Below are positions 41,110 to 53,790 of a DNA stretch of 64,000 bases, piece by piece. The notes beneath the pieces were generated by a model, which made no database searches, had not been told where the DNA came from, and was given only the letters and a program-made list of their open reading frames with translations. The translations under genes were made by a program, and so were the position numbers. Location: positions 66,135,203 through 66,199,202 of the forward strand of contig NC_085139.1 in the NCBI RefSeq assembly GCF_024139115.2, in the 5' to 3' direction. Within the stretch, counting starts at the first letter, position 1, and each line of letters begins with the position of its first letter. Source of the stretch: Armigeres subalbatus. Lineage: Eukaryota; Arthropoda; Insecta; Diptera; Culicidae.

Positions 41110-41700
41110 TTAACGCAAGTCAAACCCAATTTCGATCGGGCTGATCGGGAGTTCCATAAACGATTCGTGGAAAACGATTTTGGTTGCGCATGCGCACATG
41201 CATGTGATGTGTGTGCTAGAATCTGGTTCAGGAATGATTTGAAACCAATCTCCAACTCAAATGCTGCATTGCTGCCGTGTTACTTACGACAAATTATTTT
41301 GAAACGGTGGAAGGATTTTCGGCGTGTGCTACTTGTCTACCGCGGATCAATTCCCACGTTGTCGTAATCGAATGGCTTTACATATCCCAAGGGCCCATGC
41401 AACAGGTAATTTGGCAATAATCGGCCAAATTATCAACATTCTAGTCGACGTAGCCCAGATGGTAGACGTACTTCCTCGCCAACTGGATGACGACTATGCT
41501 ATCAACGTGTGCATACGTATTACACAAATCAAGTTACTTGTCCGGCTACGTGAAGAAAGGTACCGTTAAAGCATGGCTGGACTATCTGGTTACTACACCG
41601 CTCTACAGGCGGAATGGAATTGTTTTCAATGAAGAAAACTTGGCTGCGATCGGACAAACAGAGCAGACGGATATTTCGGAGGACCGTACACACTTAATTT
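41110..41700 (+). pseudogene. Helitron protein fragment
   Basis: Three overlapping frames carry the region N-terminal to the helicase in Helitron Rep/helicase proteins: EFHKRFVENDFGCAC, CDVCARIWFRNDL, then IIGQIINILVDVAQMV, LPRQLDDDYAIN, and LHKSSYLSGYVKKGTVKAWL followed by YLVTTPLYRRN. LPRQLDDDY and the KSxYLxGxVKKxxVKAWL block are typical of this family, which mobilises DNA by rolling-circle transposition. Frameshifts occur near 41330 and 41510. The Rep HUH motifs and the helicase domain are not visible. It lies on the opposite strand from the H2B pseudogene, in the same repeat element. Confidence 0.8.
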
Positions 41701-42430
41701 TTTTTTACCGGGATCTCAGCAAAATGTTGAACTTTTACCGAGATTCGCACAGCCGTGCCCCAGCAAACATGTTTTTTGCCGAGATGTCTGTCAAAATTGC
41801 TGAAAATCAGCAAACACTCAGGACTTCCGTCAGGACTTCCGAACCGAACTTTCTTCCGAAGTTTTATATGTCAAACTAATTGATGCGTTGTTTAACGCAT
41901 CGTTAGGCGAATTCAGCGCACTACTTCCGAAGTTGGGAAAGTTGCCTGTATCTGGAGAAAAAACCAACTTCGGTATAAACTATAGATAGTGGAATATATA
42001 GATGAGCGAAGATAAATCCTCTGTCTCCAAACGAACTGTCAAACGTGTCTCCAAACGAGCATGACATCACGATTTCAATGGAAACGTTAAGGGCTGTGAC
42101 GTCATATGCGCGTGTGCACGGGCAAAAAAATCGACTCAGCCATGCTTTCGCTTATCTATAGATTCTACTATCTATAGTATAAACGTTCTAACTTTGTTCC
42201 GGATAGACAATATTTATCTTGGACATCCGAGATGCTTCAACCGTGAAGTCATGCGGCTGCGGGTATCGGAAGGATTAAGCAATACCTTTAAATGCATGGG
42301 CACTGCCAACATAACAAGGGCACAGTTCGCAATACCGCCAGGGAACATATTCAGAATTTCAAAATAAAACCTTTTACACTTCACGTAATCCTACGTCCAA
42401 TTGGCGGTCGTGTCTCGGATACAACCTTCT

Positions 42431-43303
42431 ACTTTTTGTTCTTCGTTTGTGTGGTAATTATTATAGCATAGTATACTATAATTTAGGTTCACATTAGTTT
42501 TAGGTTAACACTTTAGGGTATAACAATACTAACCACATTAACACTTTAAATTCACAAACATATCTTATTAATTCTACTAACTACTTATCCATAGCAGATT
42601 TGAAATGATTCCTGAAAGTTTAGAATAGAAACAACACTTCGACATTAGGAAATTTGCCACGAGGTTTTTTTAACAACTTTCTAACCTCTAATAAATGAAC
42701 TCTACACATCGTCGCACCCTCTATGAGTGAGTTGGACAGTAACAGGGCTGGGTTCTCTTTTGCCTTAACTCAAACTGCTCGCTTTTTGTTATCTGTCAAT
42801 TTGGTGTGACGTGGAAATTGAATTCTCACTTCATTTCCATGCACAAGGAGTGAGACATGTCTTATTATTTTTTTTTTTGTTAGTTTTCAGGGTCGTAATC
42901 AGGGAGGGAAATTGGATGGGGACTTGTGGTGGAGCCAACAAGCTGTTCATTGGAACCGAACGGTTACAAATCGGCCGTCATGCGGTGACCGCTAGGAAAG
43001 ATTGTCATTGGACAAAACACACATGTGAACAGAAAGAGTTTGAGATAATTGTTATCAGAGATAGAAGTAGTACGAAGAATATAGTGAGGATGGAAATAAC
43101 CTAGAATGTACGAAAGAACACCGAATGTGAGTAACAATTTATTCTTAAATCTACTTAAAATTAACATGCACAATAAAGTTTATAGATTTGAAGCTGTGTC
43201 TAACGGACCCGGATTGTTCATTTTCCGTTCGAACTGAGAGTTCTCCCCAACAAAAATCTTCCAAAATTTGCGGTTGTTTTGATACCCATGTGATTGCGAC
43301 TGT
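42431..43303. other. No gene recognised
   Basis: A 97-codon frame (42811-43104) has no recognised domain. The stretch before 43304 could hold a BEL leader or LTR, but no second LTR is visible. Confidence 0.4.
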
Positions 43304-43973
43304 ATGATGGGCAACAAACCGAACAACGTCGACAATCTTGTACAGTGCGACCGCTGTGATGGGTATACGTACACTATTCGTGTGCTGGTGGTGCATCGAG
43401 TGCGATGAAGTCGTCACCGTTCAATCCCACCACACGAGCCGCAGTTCCCGGCAGACATCACGAAGTAGTAACAGCTCGGCATGGATTGCTCTGCGGCTGC
43501 AACAGATCGAAAAGGAGAAGCTATACCGTCTCCGGGAACTCGATGATGCCGAGAAATATCAGCGACTGCGGCGTCAGGTCGAGGAAGATTTTGAGAAGCA
43601 GAAGTTTGCCATCCTGGAAGCACAACTGCAAGTTGAGGATAAGAATCGCAGTGTGAAGAGTAGAGTGAGTTCCAATCAGATACGCGATAGTACAAGGAAG
43701 TGGGTCGGTACATCGAGCCAGACAGATGGAGTGAATAGTCTAGCTACCACGTCGACTCACATCGTCTCCACAAGACCAGAAGGCACTCTGCCGAATCCAG
43801 TAGATCAAGCTGAGGAAGAATTTCAACTCTTATCGACTGAAAGCGGTCGAGAAATGGCTCCCAATACGACGACAAGCATTGCCAGTGCTCTTGAGGACCA
43901 GCAAACCGTACGTTCTGCAGATTTCGTAGCGTATCGAATGATACCGACTTTGCGAAAGGACACGTTGGCATGA
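43304..43973 (+). pseudogene. BEL/Pao gag N-terminal part (PHD-like finger plus coiled coil), copy 2
   Basis: From the ATG at 43304 comes the first half of a PHD-like finger (VQCDRCDG). After a frameshift near 43370 comes its second half (CWWCIECDE). Then follows an S/R-rich linker and a coiled coil of E, K, R and L (LRLQQIEKEKLYRLREL, EEDFEKQKFAILEAQLQ). The order matches the gag at 9305-10100 but the sequence is clearly different, so this is another BEL family or lineage. The frame ends at TGA 43971-43973 and the DUF1759-like middle domain is absent. BEL pol pieces lie on the same strand 11 kb downstream, past two large insertions. Confidence 0.75.
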
Positions 43974-45200
43974 GCTAATCCGTCATTCCCAGCCGTAGTG
44001 CCTGCTATCGGCGAGCCTTGAGTCCGAAGAATAGGTGCCACAGAAATCAAAAGCAGCCCATACGAGGATCAACGCTGAGATGACGTCACACTTAGGTGTT
44101 GTACGAGTTCCGAAATCTGACGCTAAAGGTTTGTCTACAGAGAGCCAGGTGAGAACTAGTGTTAGTACGTTGCACTTCCGATTGCAACCTATACCAGAGG
44201 TAGGCCAGACCAGTACGCCTTTATTAGCAACAATAAAACGAAATGTAGGTAAGCAGTCAGGGCAAAGAGATACCAACAAAAATGTAATCAAGGCAAGCAA
44301 TCAGCTAGGAGCAATTTAGGGTCAAGTAACACTTAATCATAGAAAGTAAAGTACAAGATAGTCCACTCTTGAAATTCCCATACAAGTCATTAGCGAACAG
44401 TTTTCCTGACAGTCGCGCTGTCTGGTGAGGAAAAGTCGAACCATTTTAATGAAAACGATCAAGGTATCATTGCTTTTCCGTCGGCTATCAAATGTCACAA
44501 CAGATAAATCAAATGTCACAAAGATAAATGTCACAACAGAAATAACAAACGGATATCACCAATACTGCTTGTGATTTTTCATTTCCGGTGACGATATCGG
44601 TCCACAGCTAAGGCTGAGTGCATCCATACTAATTTTAAATCATAATTTTAGAATACCCTGAGGAAAAGTTGGTTTCGTTTTTTAGGGTTCGCCTGACGAA
44701 TCGTTAATCGGCGACTTCCCCGGGTTCCGGCATCACAACTTCACCACCAGGAGCAATTCAAAATCAAACCCATGTGACAGTCGAATCTATGCCATTTGGC
44801 GCCATCTGACTGCACATTCCATAACAACTTTCTTCCTTCCTTCCTTCCTGGGAAGCCTTCCAACTTGATAACGCAGTCGATAAAGGCAACATGGGAGTTC
44901 TGCTCGCCGCTTAAGCTTTTGGCTGACTCAAACGACGTTTCCAGTGTGCATTGTGTGCATTACGTAAAGGCAATCAAACTCATCAAATGCTTTAGCCAAG
45001 CAAGCCTTTGGCACAGCAGAGTGCGATTGAATTCGCATTCTATACCGTCCCGCCCAGTCCGTTACTGGGGGGCATGGAGTGCGATCCTCTCGTTTAATAA
45101 ACAATGTGCACTCGCTTGGCTGTGGATATACAACAGTAAAGCACATGTGGAGATTGGGCAAATCAAGCATCCGAAAGATATTCAATTTGCAAAAAAGAGA
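43974..45200. other. No gene recognised
   Basis: Open frames at 44035-44319 and 44796-45254 have no recognised domain. The first directly follows the BEL gag and may be gag remnant. Confidence 0.4.
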
Positions 45201-45211
45201 GCTAACCGCTG

Positions 45212-45293
45212 TGGAGGTTGGTACTCGGATTCTGATGGCTTCACGCCTATCTAGAGAGTAGGAGGTTGAGGGTTCGAGTCCCTCCAAGACACG
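45212..45293 (+). tRNA. tRNA-like sequence, degenerate
   Basis: A strong T arm with B box (GAGGGTTCGAGTCCCTC) lies at 45267-45283. An anticodon-like stem (CCTA...TAGG) lies upstream at 45246. A pairing 5' acceptor strand could not be found, so it is probably a pseudo-tRNA or a SINE head, not a working gene. Confidence 0.3.
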
Positions 45294-46683
45294 TGGATTC
45301 TTTTTCGCAAATTTCATATCAATTTGTCCATTTCGAAACATATGCTGTGCAGTCTTCAAAAAATCTCACTCTGAGAGCTGCTGAGATTTAAAAATTGGAA
45401 ATAAGATTAATCCCAATCTCGCAAACGATCCCAATCCAGGCAGCCATTGTCTTTATACACATTGTATGGGAGGATTGAATCCTGGGATTCAATCCTAAAT
45501 TATTTGTTTTTTTTACAATCTAGTAATCTATTCGGCGTAATTCACATCAAAGTGTCAATCAGAGGTTTTTTCCACCAAGGAGACTTTTATATTCACGAAG
45601 CGTTGGTCTGTTGTTGCAGAAAAGTTATTGAACTCAATGGGTTTAGATGAAGGATTTAAATCGTATCTCCATCAAGACGAAATCAACGCAAAACCGCACC
45701 CGAATTTTGCTGTGATCATACAAGAAAAGTTTGCGAATATGTCCAGGTACAGTACAAAGCTTCCGTAGCTTTAAAGCTAGTTAGATAATAATAATCAATT
45801 ATTATTTGTTACAGATATACATTCTAAGAATCACATGCTCAAAATATGAAATATGTTTCCGTGGGATCCTGTACCGGTCTGTTTTGTTGGGTACTGTCTT
45901 TTTCAAGGGATTTTCAAGAAGCTGGTACAATCGTTTTAAAGATGAAACGAACCGAAGAAAACACTGTACCTTTAAAAACAATCAAAGGTTGGCAGTCTTG
46001 AAAACCATTATTATATTATATTTTATTCTGAAAAGTACTAATATTTGTTCCATTTAATAAATATGAAATGTGATATATTGCTTAGTTGCATTTATCTCTA
46101 ACTATTAGTATAGAAAATGGCAATGAACTTATAACACATAAAAAATCACACTATTAAACCTGTTAAAAAATATTAAAAACTGAAAGCCAACCGTCTGGAA
46201 TTTTTTAGTTTTTTTAGTTTTAGTTTTTTTAGTTTGAAATCTGCGAAAACCTACTTGAATTTATCACAGAATATTTTTTTTTCTACTACCACAATATTAC
46301 ATTACATTACCTTAACATTTTGCTTAGGTTTATCATATGTAGCTTACAACGCTCATTAAGGGCTTACAGTATTTTTTGAAATTTTCCTGGATGATGAGAA
46401 GGGAAAAAGGGCATGGGAGATAAGCTCTCAATTAGCATAAAAAACTACAACAAAATAATACCAATGAATCACGTCATCCTAACATCTGACACAGTATCTC
46501 CCGAAAACACTAACCGAAAATAATGTTTATGCTTCTACTAAGCCTTATTGAAGTGATTTAATTTCCACTGTTAGTTTTTTTTATATAAAGTTTTATCAGA
46601 TTGTGCTGCACTACATGTTATTTATCGATGAAATTCTTCGGATACAGAATCTTTTTCGTCTACAGTATCTCAAAAAATAGTAA
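45294..46683. other. No gene recognised
   Basis: AT-rich sequence with a (TTTTTAG)n run near 46205-46235; nothing supportable. Confidence 0.5.
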
Positions 46684-49600
46684 AAAAAATCATAAGGGTT
46701 GTGTACAAGACACGACCGCCCGACGTAAACTACGTAAAACAGTTTGGTGAAATGAAGAATCTAGTGCCAGTGCAAGAATACATATTTGCAGCAGCTCTCT
46801 ACAATACGCGCTCGTTATTCTGCTACGAACGGCAACGTAGTTCTGCTACGACGTCATACTTTGAACAAATTCGTCTCGCCTCAATCTTCCTATGTTTTAA
46901 ATGGTGTCCATGAGAAGAATCGATTAATTCCCAATAATGCATATTTCGAATCATGACCATAATGACCCACGCCATGGGCTGGAATAACAAAACTAAATAA
47001 GAATCTTGAAAGAATTAAACTTGACTGCCACTGAAGCCATCCATGCGAATACATATTTGTAGCATCTCCCTTCGACGCGCGCTCGTGATTCTGCTACGGA
47101 CGCCAGCAACTTTATGGCGTCTCCAAGCGGTTAATTTTCACTTTGAGAAAAGTTCGCCTCGCCTCAATCTTCCTTTGTATAGAATGGAAGCCCTGAGAAG
47201 AACCGATTTTTCCAATATCCCATATATATTTGGAATAAAATTTGCTCAGCAACTCCGCGGATGCTTAGAGATTTCGAAAAATCTCGATTAATCGATTAGT
47301 AACTAATCGATTACTCTCGATTCTTGACGACTATTGAATCGATTCATCGTTGAGTAGTTATCAAATCAAAATTAATCGATTATCATAACGATGAATCGAT
47401 TAATTGAAGTAATCGAAATCTAATAGTTGTCGTAAAATCCCGATTAATCGATTACTCTCGATTCTTGTCGATTATTGAATCGATTAATCGTTGGGAAGTA
47501 ATCGATTTAAAAATTAATCGATTATCACAACAAATAATCAATTAATCGAAGTAATCGATTAATTTGCGACATCTCTACCGATGCTGGGACCGCTCTCCGC
47601 GATATTTCAAATGAAATGCCACACGCGCGGGGGAAAGCAGTTTTCTTATAATCAATGAAGATGGCCCATTAGTCCCGCCTCTTTGTTGTCCGGTATGACT
47701 GCAAATATTGTGTAACCGTCACACACTTACTAAAGGGGCGTGACTACAGGTTTAACTTTATTGATTACAAGAAAGCAGCTCTTCCGCGCGCGCGAGCCAT
47801 TTCGTTCGAGATGTCGCGAAAAGCAGATCGTAGTCCCACCATCGGCTTCGGCGGAGCTGCTACCGGAAATTTCATTCTCATCGATCGATATTCTGAATCC
47901 TTGTCCAAAAATACATATTCTGGCAAAAAATACGAAAAAAAATTTTTTGTTCAGGAATGTATGACATTTTTTTCGTTTGTTTGAGAAACTACATATGTCC
48001 ACGTACTTTGAAGAGTAATTGTGGAGTACTGCATACATTTTTTGCACTGAAAATACTCCAAGGTGTTGAGTTTTGCCGAAAACTATTGATCTGTATCGAA
48101 GAAATCGAAAGATTCGGTGCAAGTTTGTTCAAAAACAGTTTTTTGTTGTTTTCTCGAAATAGTGCAAAATGGACTTATGCAGTTTCTCAAACAAATGATT
48201 CAAATTTATCAGCATGTAGATTGCGAGTAAGCACGCGCCGGTGATACTTATTCAAAATCATATTTGTTGTAGAAAAAAAATTAAGCATTAATGATAATCA
48301 ATAGTATCAATAGAATTGGCAAATTGCTGAAGGGTTTCCGAATCGATTGATAAGCAAATGTCGAAAATAAGATAAAGACGCTACTAGCGTTTGAAATCTA
48401 TCCTAATTTTTGTGACAGTCTCGAATTTGGAAATTTCCGTTTTAAACCCTGTATCTGAGTCTTCCCTTAGACGAAGTTTACGTCAAAATCTGTAGCAAAC
48501 ATCAATACTGACGCCATACAATTTTTTCAGTCATAATGCGAATCAATTGTTTGCATGGTCTCCTTCCGATACTTGCTTGGGATTCAACTACCGACGTTGG
48601 CGTTGCGCTTTGAATAAAGTTCATCTCGGAACCGATTTCTTTTTCAATCAACAGGAAAAATACAAAATTAGTCTCGCGGGAAAATTTCATGTTGTGCCGA
48701 CAACATCCAAATCGTTGCAAACGCCACACTCTAACTTTCACCTACTCAGTGACTGAGTAAAATTGTATTGCCATCTTTTTTCTTCCCACGGAAATTTTAC
48801 TCAGTTTCCGTCAAAAGCAGGATTACTCAAAGTTTTGAGTTCCGTTAAAATTGAGTAAAATTTCCGTGGGATAGAAAGAGAGAGCAATATAATTTTACTC
48901 AGTCACTGAGTAGGTGAAAGTTAGCGTGCACATTAGTGAATAAATTGCTGTAGCAATCTTCCGATGACAGCCTATGCTCGGACCGGCACTAATGCTATGA
49001 TTCCGCTACCGATGCCAAACAATTATGCTTTGTTCTATGAAGAAAGTTCATCTAATATTAACATTCTCAATCACTAAAATCATACAACTCCGAATTACGC
49101 TAGAAAATTTCACCGAAGAATTTTCCAGTTCCTAACGGTTGCACTTTAGGAAAATTATTTCAACTTAACCTTCCTCCCAAATATAATGATGGCCCTGAAA
49201 AAGAACCGATTAATTGCTACTTATGTGCCTTATCAGCAGCCACTGGGCTGCGCGACCGCCATCCGATGATTCGGCTCAACGGGCGCCGTCGATTGCCAGA
49301 TCCGCCGAAGATGGGACACGGATGAAAATGATGTGCTGCTGCTTCCACGACCGCCACCACCACCGACCGAAAAATTTCATCCGCACCACCACACCGCTGA
49401 GACAGCCGTTGTCACTGGGACCGCTTCTGGACGCCCTGGTCCGCTCGCCGTGACATCCAGAATGAAAATGACGCGCGCACGCGAAACACGGGCCTTTTAT
49501 ACACAAGGAAAACGAAGCAGTGGATCAAAAGGCCCGTACCTTACTGCAATCTGATGTCCGTGTTGGGGATTTATAAACGGAATTGAATTTTTCACCCGGT

Positions 49601-49839
49601 TTGCAAAGAAACAACATTTTCAATAGTTTAACGTTGATAATAAATAGTATCAATAGAATTGGCAAATTGCTGGAGAGTTTCTGAATCGATTGATCAGCAA
49701 ATGTCGAAAATCCATCGATAGATAAGGACGCTATTAGTGTTTGAAATCTATCCTAATTTCGTGACGGTCTCGAATTTGGAAATTTCGGATTTACACCCTG
49801 TATCTGAGTCTTCCCCTTAGACGTAGTTTACGTCAAAAC
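46684..49839 (-). mobile_element. Histone-relic repeat element, right inverted arm
   Basis: Near-identical reverse complement of 25339-28497. It runs from GGGTTGTGTACAAGACACGA at 46698 to the palindrome GACGTAGTTTACGTC at about 49820-49834. The nested MITE (48731-48924), the ATCGATTA satellite (about 47282-47576), the second head (about 48268-48487) and the candidate histone unit are all mirrored. Flanking bases differ from those of the left arm and no TSD is apparent. Confidence 0.8.
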
Positions 49840-50519
49840 ACTAAAGACCACCAGCTGGCCACTAAAAAACGGGAATTGCAATACACAGGATTCTGTTTTT
49901 ACACGATTTTGTTTCGCTCGTAAATTTGATCGTGTGACTTCAATTTGCCACCAAAGTTTTTGCAACATGTTTCAAAAAATCCTAAATAAATCAACGAAAA
50001 ATGACATAGTAATTAAGGGGCCGTCCAGAAACCACGTGGTCATATATGGGGGGAGGGGTGGGTTTGGAAAATGACCACGATAAGCCACATGGGGGGAGGG
50101 GGGTGTTGCTCTCGAACCACGTGGTTTTTTTTTACACGAAAAACTTTTGGTGAATAACAATAACGATGTAAAAAATACAAATCATTGAAATTTAATTACT
50201 TAATCATTAAACGCAAAGCGCATCTAAGCGCCGATACGTGGGCAGCGTTAAAAATGCGTTAAAAATGCCGATGCATATTTGCATTATTTGACCATCTTGG
50301 CCTAAGATCCTATATCCATACAAAAATAAAAGAAAAAACAGGTTGCGATTCAGTCTCAATTTCCTCAAAAACAAAATGGAAAAATATTTTTAAAAAATTC
50401 CGCCGCAGCTGGTTTTTGACATCACGCCGCCGACACTTTTGCATCAGCGGACTGCAGCTACAATTTTGAAAAATGTTCATGTTTTTTAAATAATCCAAGA
50501 AAAAATCTTAAGAAGAAAA

Positions 50520-52270
50520 AAATGAAAAGAATTTCTTGTGGATATTCAGGAAAAATCAAGTAAAGAAATTTCCTGTAAAAACTTTGACATTACTTCATAC
50601 AATCCTGATAAAGTGCTGGCATTCAGAGTTTTTTTTGAACAATTCTCTCTGAAAAAATTTGCTTGGAAATTTTGCTACAAATTGATAATGAAAAAAAAAA
50701 CAAAACATCTCCAGTGTAAATTCCGAAAAATTTTCCTTGAAACTCCGAAAAAAATCCTTGTGAATTCTGTCTGAAAATTAAAAACAGTGTGAAATACATA
50801 TAATTTTCGGTGGAAAAACATTTTAATGAATTTCTTCGACAAGTTCTTCCGAATCTTCGCCAGAAATTCTTCTTCATTTACAAAAGAAGTTTTTCGAACA
50901 TTTTAAGGAGTGCACTTCAAAATGTTCAGTCTCCAGTTAGCCTTGCGAGCAAAGGCGTAGGATTGCCAATCCGGAGATGACGAGTTCGATTCTCGTACCT
51001 GTCTAGGATGTTTTCGGGTGGGAAACATTCTCGACACCCTAGGTATAGTGTATCCATCGTACTTGCTACACAAAATATATAATCGTGCAATGGCATGCCA
51101 GCATAAAAGCTTTCAATTTATAACTGAGGAAATGCTAATAGAATATACTAAGTTGAAAAGCAGACCAACTTCCAGTTGGAATATGGAGCCAATGCCACAT
51201 GAAACACTTTGATATTTCCGTTGATTTTTTTTTTCAATTTTGGAATTTTGAAATGAAAATTTTTCGGAATACTTTTTTACGCTCTTTGTGAATTCTATCA
51301 CATTTTTTTAAGTTTTCCAAGTATTTTTTTTATTCGAGGCATTATTTAGAATTTCCACGGAAGTGTCTATGGATTAACTTCAAAAAGATCTTTGGATTTT
51401 CAAAGAATAAATCTTTAGAATTCTCAAGGTTCATGTTTTTTTGAATTTGAACCAGAAATCATTTCAAAATTTCATCGGGAATTCATTCTTCTTCGGGATG
51501 TTATTTTGATTTCTTTGTAGGTTCAGCTAATTGCTTTAAATCTTTACCATGCAAAGATGCACAGGAAATGATTTAGAAAGTTTAAGGAATTTTTACATCA
51601 GAAAATCTTTAAAATTTTGATTTAATTTTTTGAGGAATTCCTACTGGAAATGCTTCAAAAGTACAACCTTTACAAGTACTACAAAAGTACAATTTTTGTC
51701 GTTATTTCCACTTGTAAAAAACATCGGAATTTCCTCGGGAAATTCATTATTGGTGTTTCAGATGAACTTTTTTCGATTTTCTACTGGAAAATCTTAGGAA
51801 TTTCCATCGGAAATATTTTGGCATATTCCAAATAATTTCTTTTGGAAATTAAAAAAAACTGCTGAAAATTTCTAAGAATTTCTTTTGGAAAACGAAATAA
51901 CATTCCATTGGCAATTTAGAAGAATTTCCTTTGAAGATTCATTAAAGTTGCCCAGGATTTTGAAAAAAATCTTTAGAGATTCTGTAAAAAAAAGCTGGAT
52001 TTTTTTTTCTTATTTATACTGGAAATTCTTCGGAATTTCCATATTTATTGGAATTTTCATCGTAAATATGCATTTCGGATCCTTCTACGGATTCTTCTAG
52101 TTCTTCAAAATTTCTACCGAACATTTTTCGGAACTCTTCCACAGAATTTCGGAAAAAAATGTCGTTGAAATCCTAAAGATTTTCCGGGGAGACTCCGAAG
52201 AATTTCTTATCAATATTCCGAAAGGCTTCCCTTGCAACTCCAGAATAATTATTCTTGAAAATTAAGAAGA
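50520..52270. repeat. Degenerate GGAAATTTC-type repetitive filler
   Basis: Words such as GGAATTTCC, TTCCTCGGAAATTC and TTTTCGGAA recur throughout, without a fixed period. No coding frame is supportable. Confidence 0.5.
50929..51205 (+). mobile_element. tRNA-derived SINE, diverged
   Basis: An A-box-like TAGCCTTGCGAGCAAAGG is followed by a B box (GAGTTCGATTCTCG) and then GTGTATCCATCGTACTTG, GCAATGGCATGCC and TATGGAGCCAATGCC. The body resembles the Feilai-like copy at 15109-15395 in layout. The usual repeated 3' tail and flanking duplications are not visible. Confidence 0.6.
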
Positions 52271-53590
52271 TCTTGTAATTTAAAATTAATCCAAGCAATA
52301 AATGTAGGCAATAATTTAGGCTTAAGAAGCCTAGTTTGGATAATTGATCGAAAAAATTAATAATGCACCTAAATGTTCTAAATGCACAAAATTCTAGTAG
52401 TGCGCATGAAAAAGGTTATGACATAGAGAAGCCTGCATTTGAAAAATCAACATGAAATTCCAAATAAAATGCTTTTTTAAATTCATAAAAGGGTCTTAGA
52501 ACTAAGGAGATTCCTGCGATATGAAAAAAGTGGCAGTGTTCCAGAAAAAAACACTCCAATTCCTAAAACAATCTAGGTTAAAAATAGTGTTATAATAACG
52601 ATTGAAATTAAATTCCAAAACAACCCTCAACAACCCTTTCAGGAATGATGGGTCATATATGCCATGCGTTTTAAATTGTCTATAAAATCACAAAAGAGAG
52701 CTAGGCCACCATTTTCTTCAGTAAAATTGTTCATCTAGATATTGGCTTTACAGAAAAAATATGGGAGCTCAAATTTGACTGACCATGAAAATTCAGATAT
52801 CCGAAACTTAAATGAAGCTTAAATGTTTGAATCATTCTGAACAGATGGGTGGTCAGATAAGATGGGTCATCCTGAACATTAAGCCAATGATTAATATTCA
52901 GGAATACAAGATGCTCAAGGTACTTCAAAAAGCTCTCAAGTTCAGCCCACGAATCTACCAGATCAATCAAGACATTTGCAATGTTCTCATCATCAGTATA
53001 TACCCAATCCGATGAAATAAGCATATGATCCTAATTTCCAATAACATGAGATCCAAGAGACAAGGTACCCAAAATTATCTTGAGTCAACATCAAGTTGCA
53101 CAATGACTATGAGGTTTGTCCGCAAACTGTTTTTGTAGAGCCTTAGAAGCACTGGGATCACGGACTTGAATGATCAAGTAGTTCAAACATTACGACTTCC
53201 AGGACGTTTTGTATAACCTAAAAGGTCTGTCTACTACTGTATAAATAATAATTGAAGTCATATCAACCCAATGAACCTACTGGGATATTATATCATAGAT
53301 CATTCATAAATTAGTTAATTGGATAAATCGAATGATCCGAACTCCAAAATAATAATTGGTATATAATACATTCTTTTCTCTATGAGTCGCTTATGAAAGA
53401 ACCATTGACTGAAGCATATTCGAGATGTGGAATAGAAGGTCCTTGGAAAATTATTCCAAAGAGCCATCAGAGTGACCGATAAAATATTTTTAGTATGGCA
53501 TCATTGGCTTCCACGAGTCGATATCAAAATAAAATTTCAATGAAGAATTAGAAATTTTGAGAGATGAGCCAGCTCTGGATTGAAAATCTC
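52271..53590. other. No gene recognised
   Basis: AT-rich sequence within the composite element. The open frames at 52731-53024 are mutual shadows. Confidence 0.5.
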
Positions 53591-53591
53591 T

Positions 53592-53790
53592 TTAGTAGAG
53601 AAAAAAATAGAAATTTTCCATAATAAAATAGGAAATTGCCAATACACACAATAATAATAAATTAGCACTTGTAAAAGCAAAAATTGCAATTATGAAATAA
53701 GAATTTTCCATAAAGAAATCAAAATGTTCAACGAAAAAATACAAAATTTTCATGAATAAATCAATATTAGCAATGAACAATTAAAAAAAA
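53592..53790 (-). repeat. Partial copy of the AT-rich foldback element
   Basis: The words AGAATTTTCCATAAAGAAAT and AATAAATCAATATTAGCAAT match one arm of 1608-2441. Only one arm is present. Confidence 0.7.

Larger units (their letters stand above)
38700..42430 (+). mobile_element. Histone-relic repeat element, diverged third copy
   Basis: It starts TTTTGACGTAAGATTACGTC (palindrome 38704-38719) and ends with CACGTAATCCTACGTCC, then GGCGGTCGTGTCTCGGATAC at about 42403. These are the same modules that end the arms at 25339-28497. Inside are several stem-loop units, an H2B pseudogene on the minus strand, and a Helitron protein fragment on the plus strand. No intact ORF is present. Whether the whole is a Helitron-type element that captured histone DNA is inference. 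Confidence 0.6.

Noticed and set aside
44796..45254. 152-codon plus frame
   Set aside because: It runs into a tRNA-like sequence and overlaps an equally long minus frame, which suggests a chance opening.
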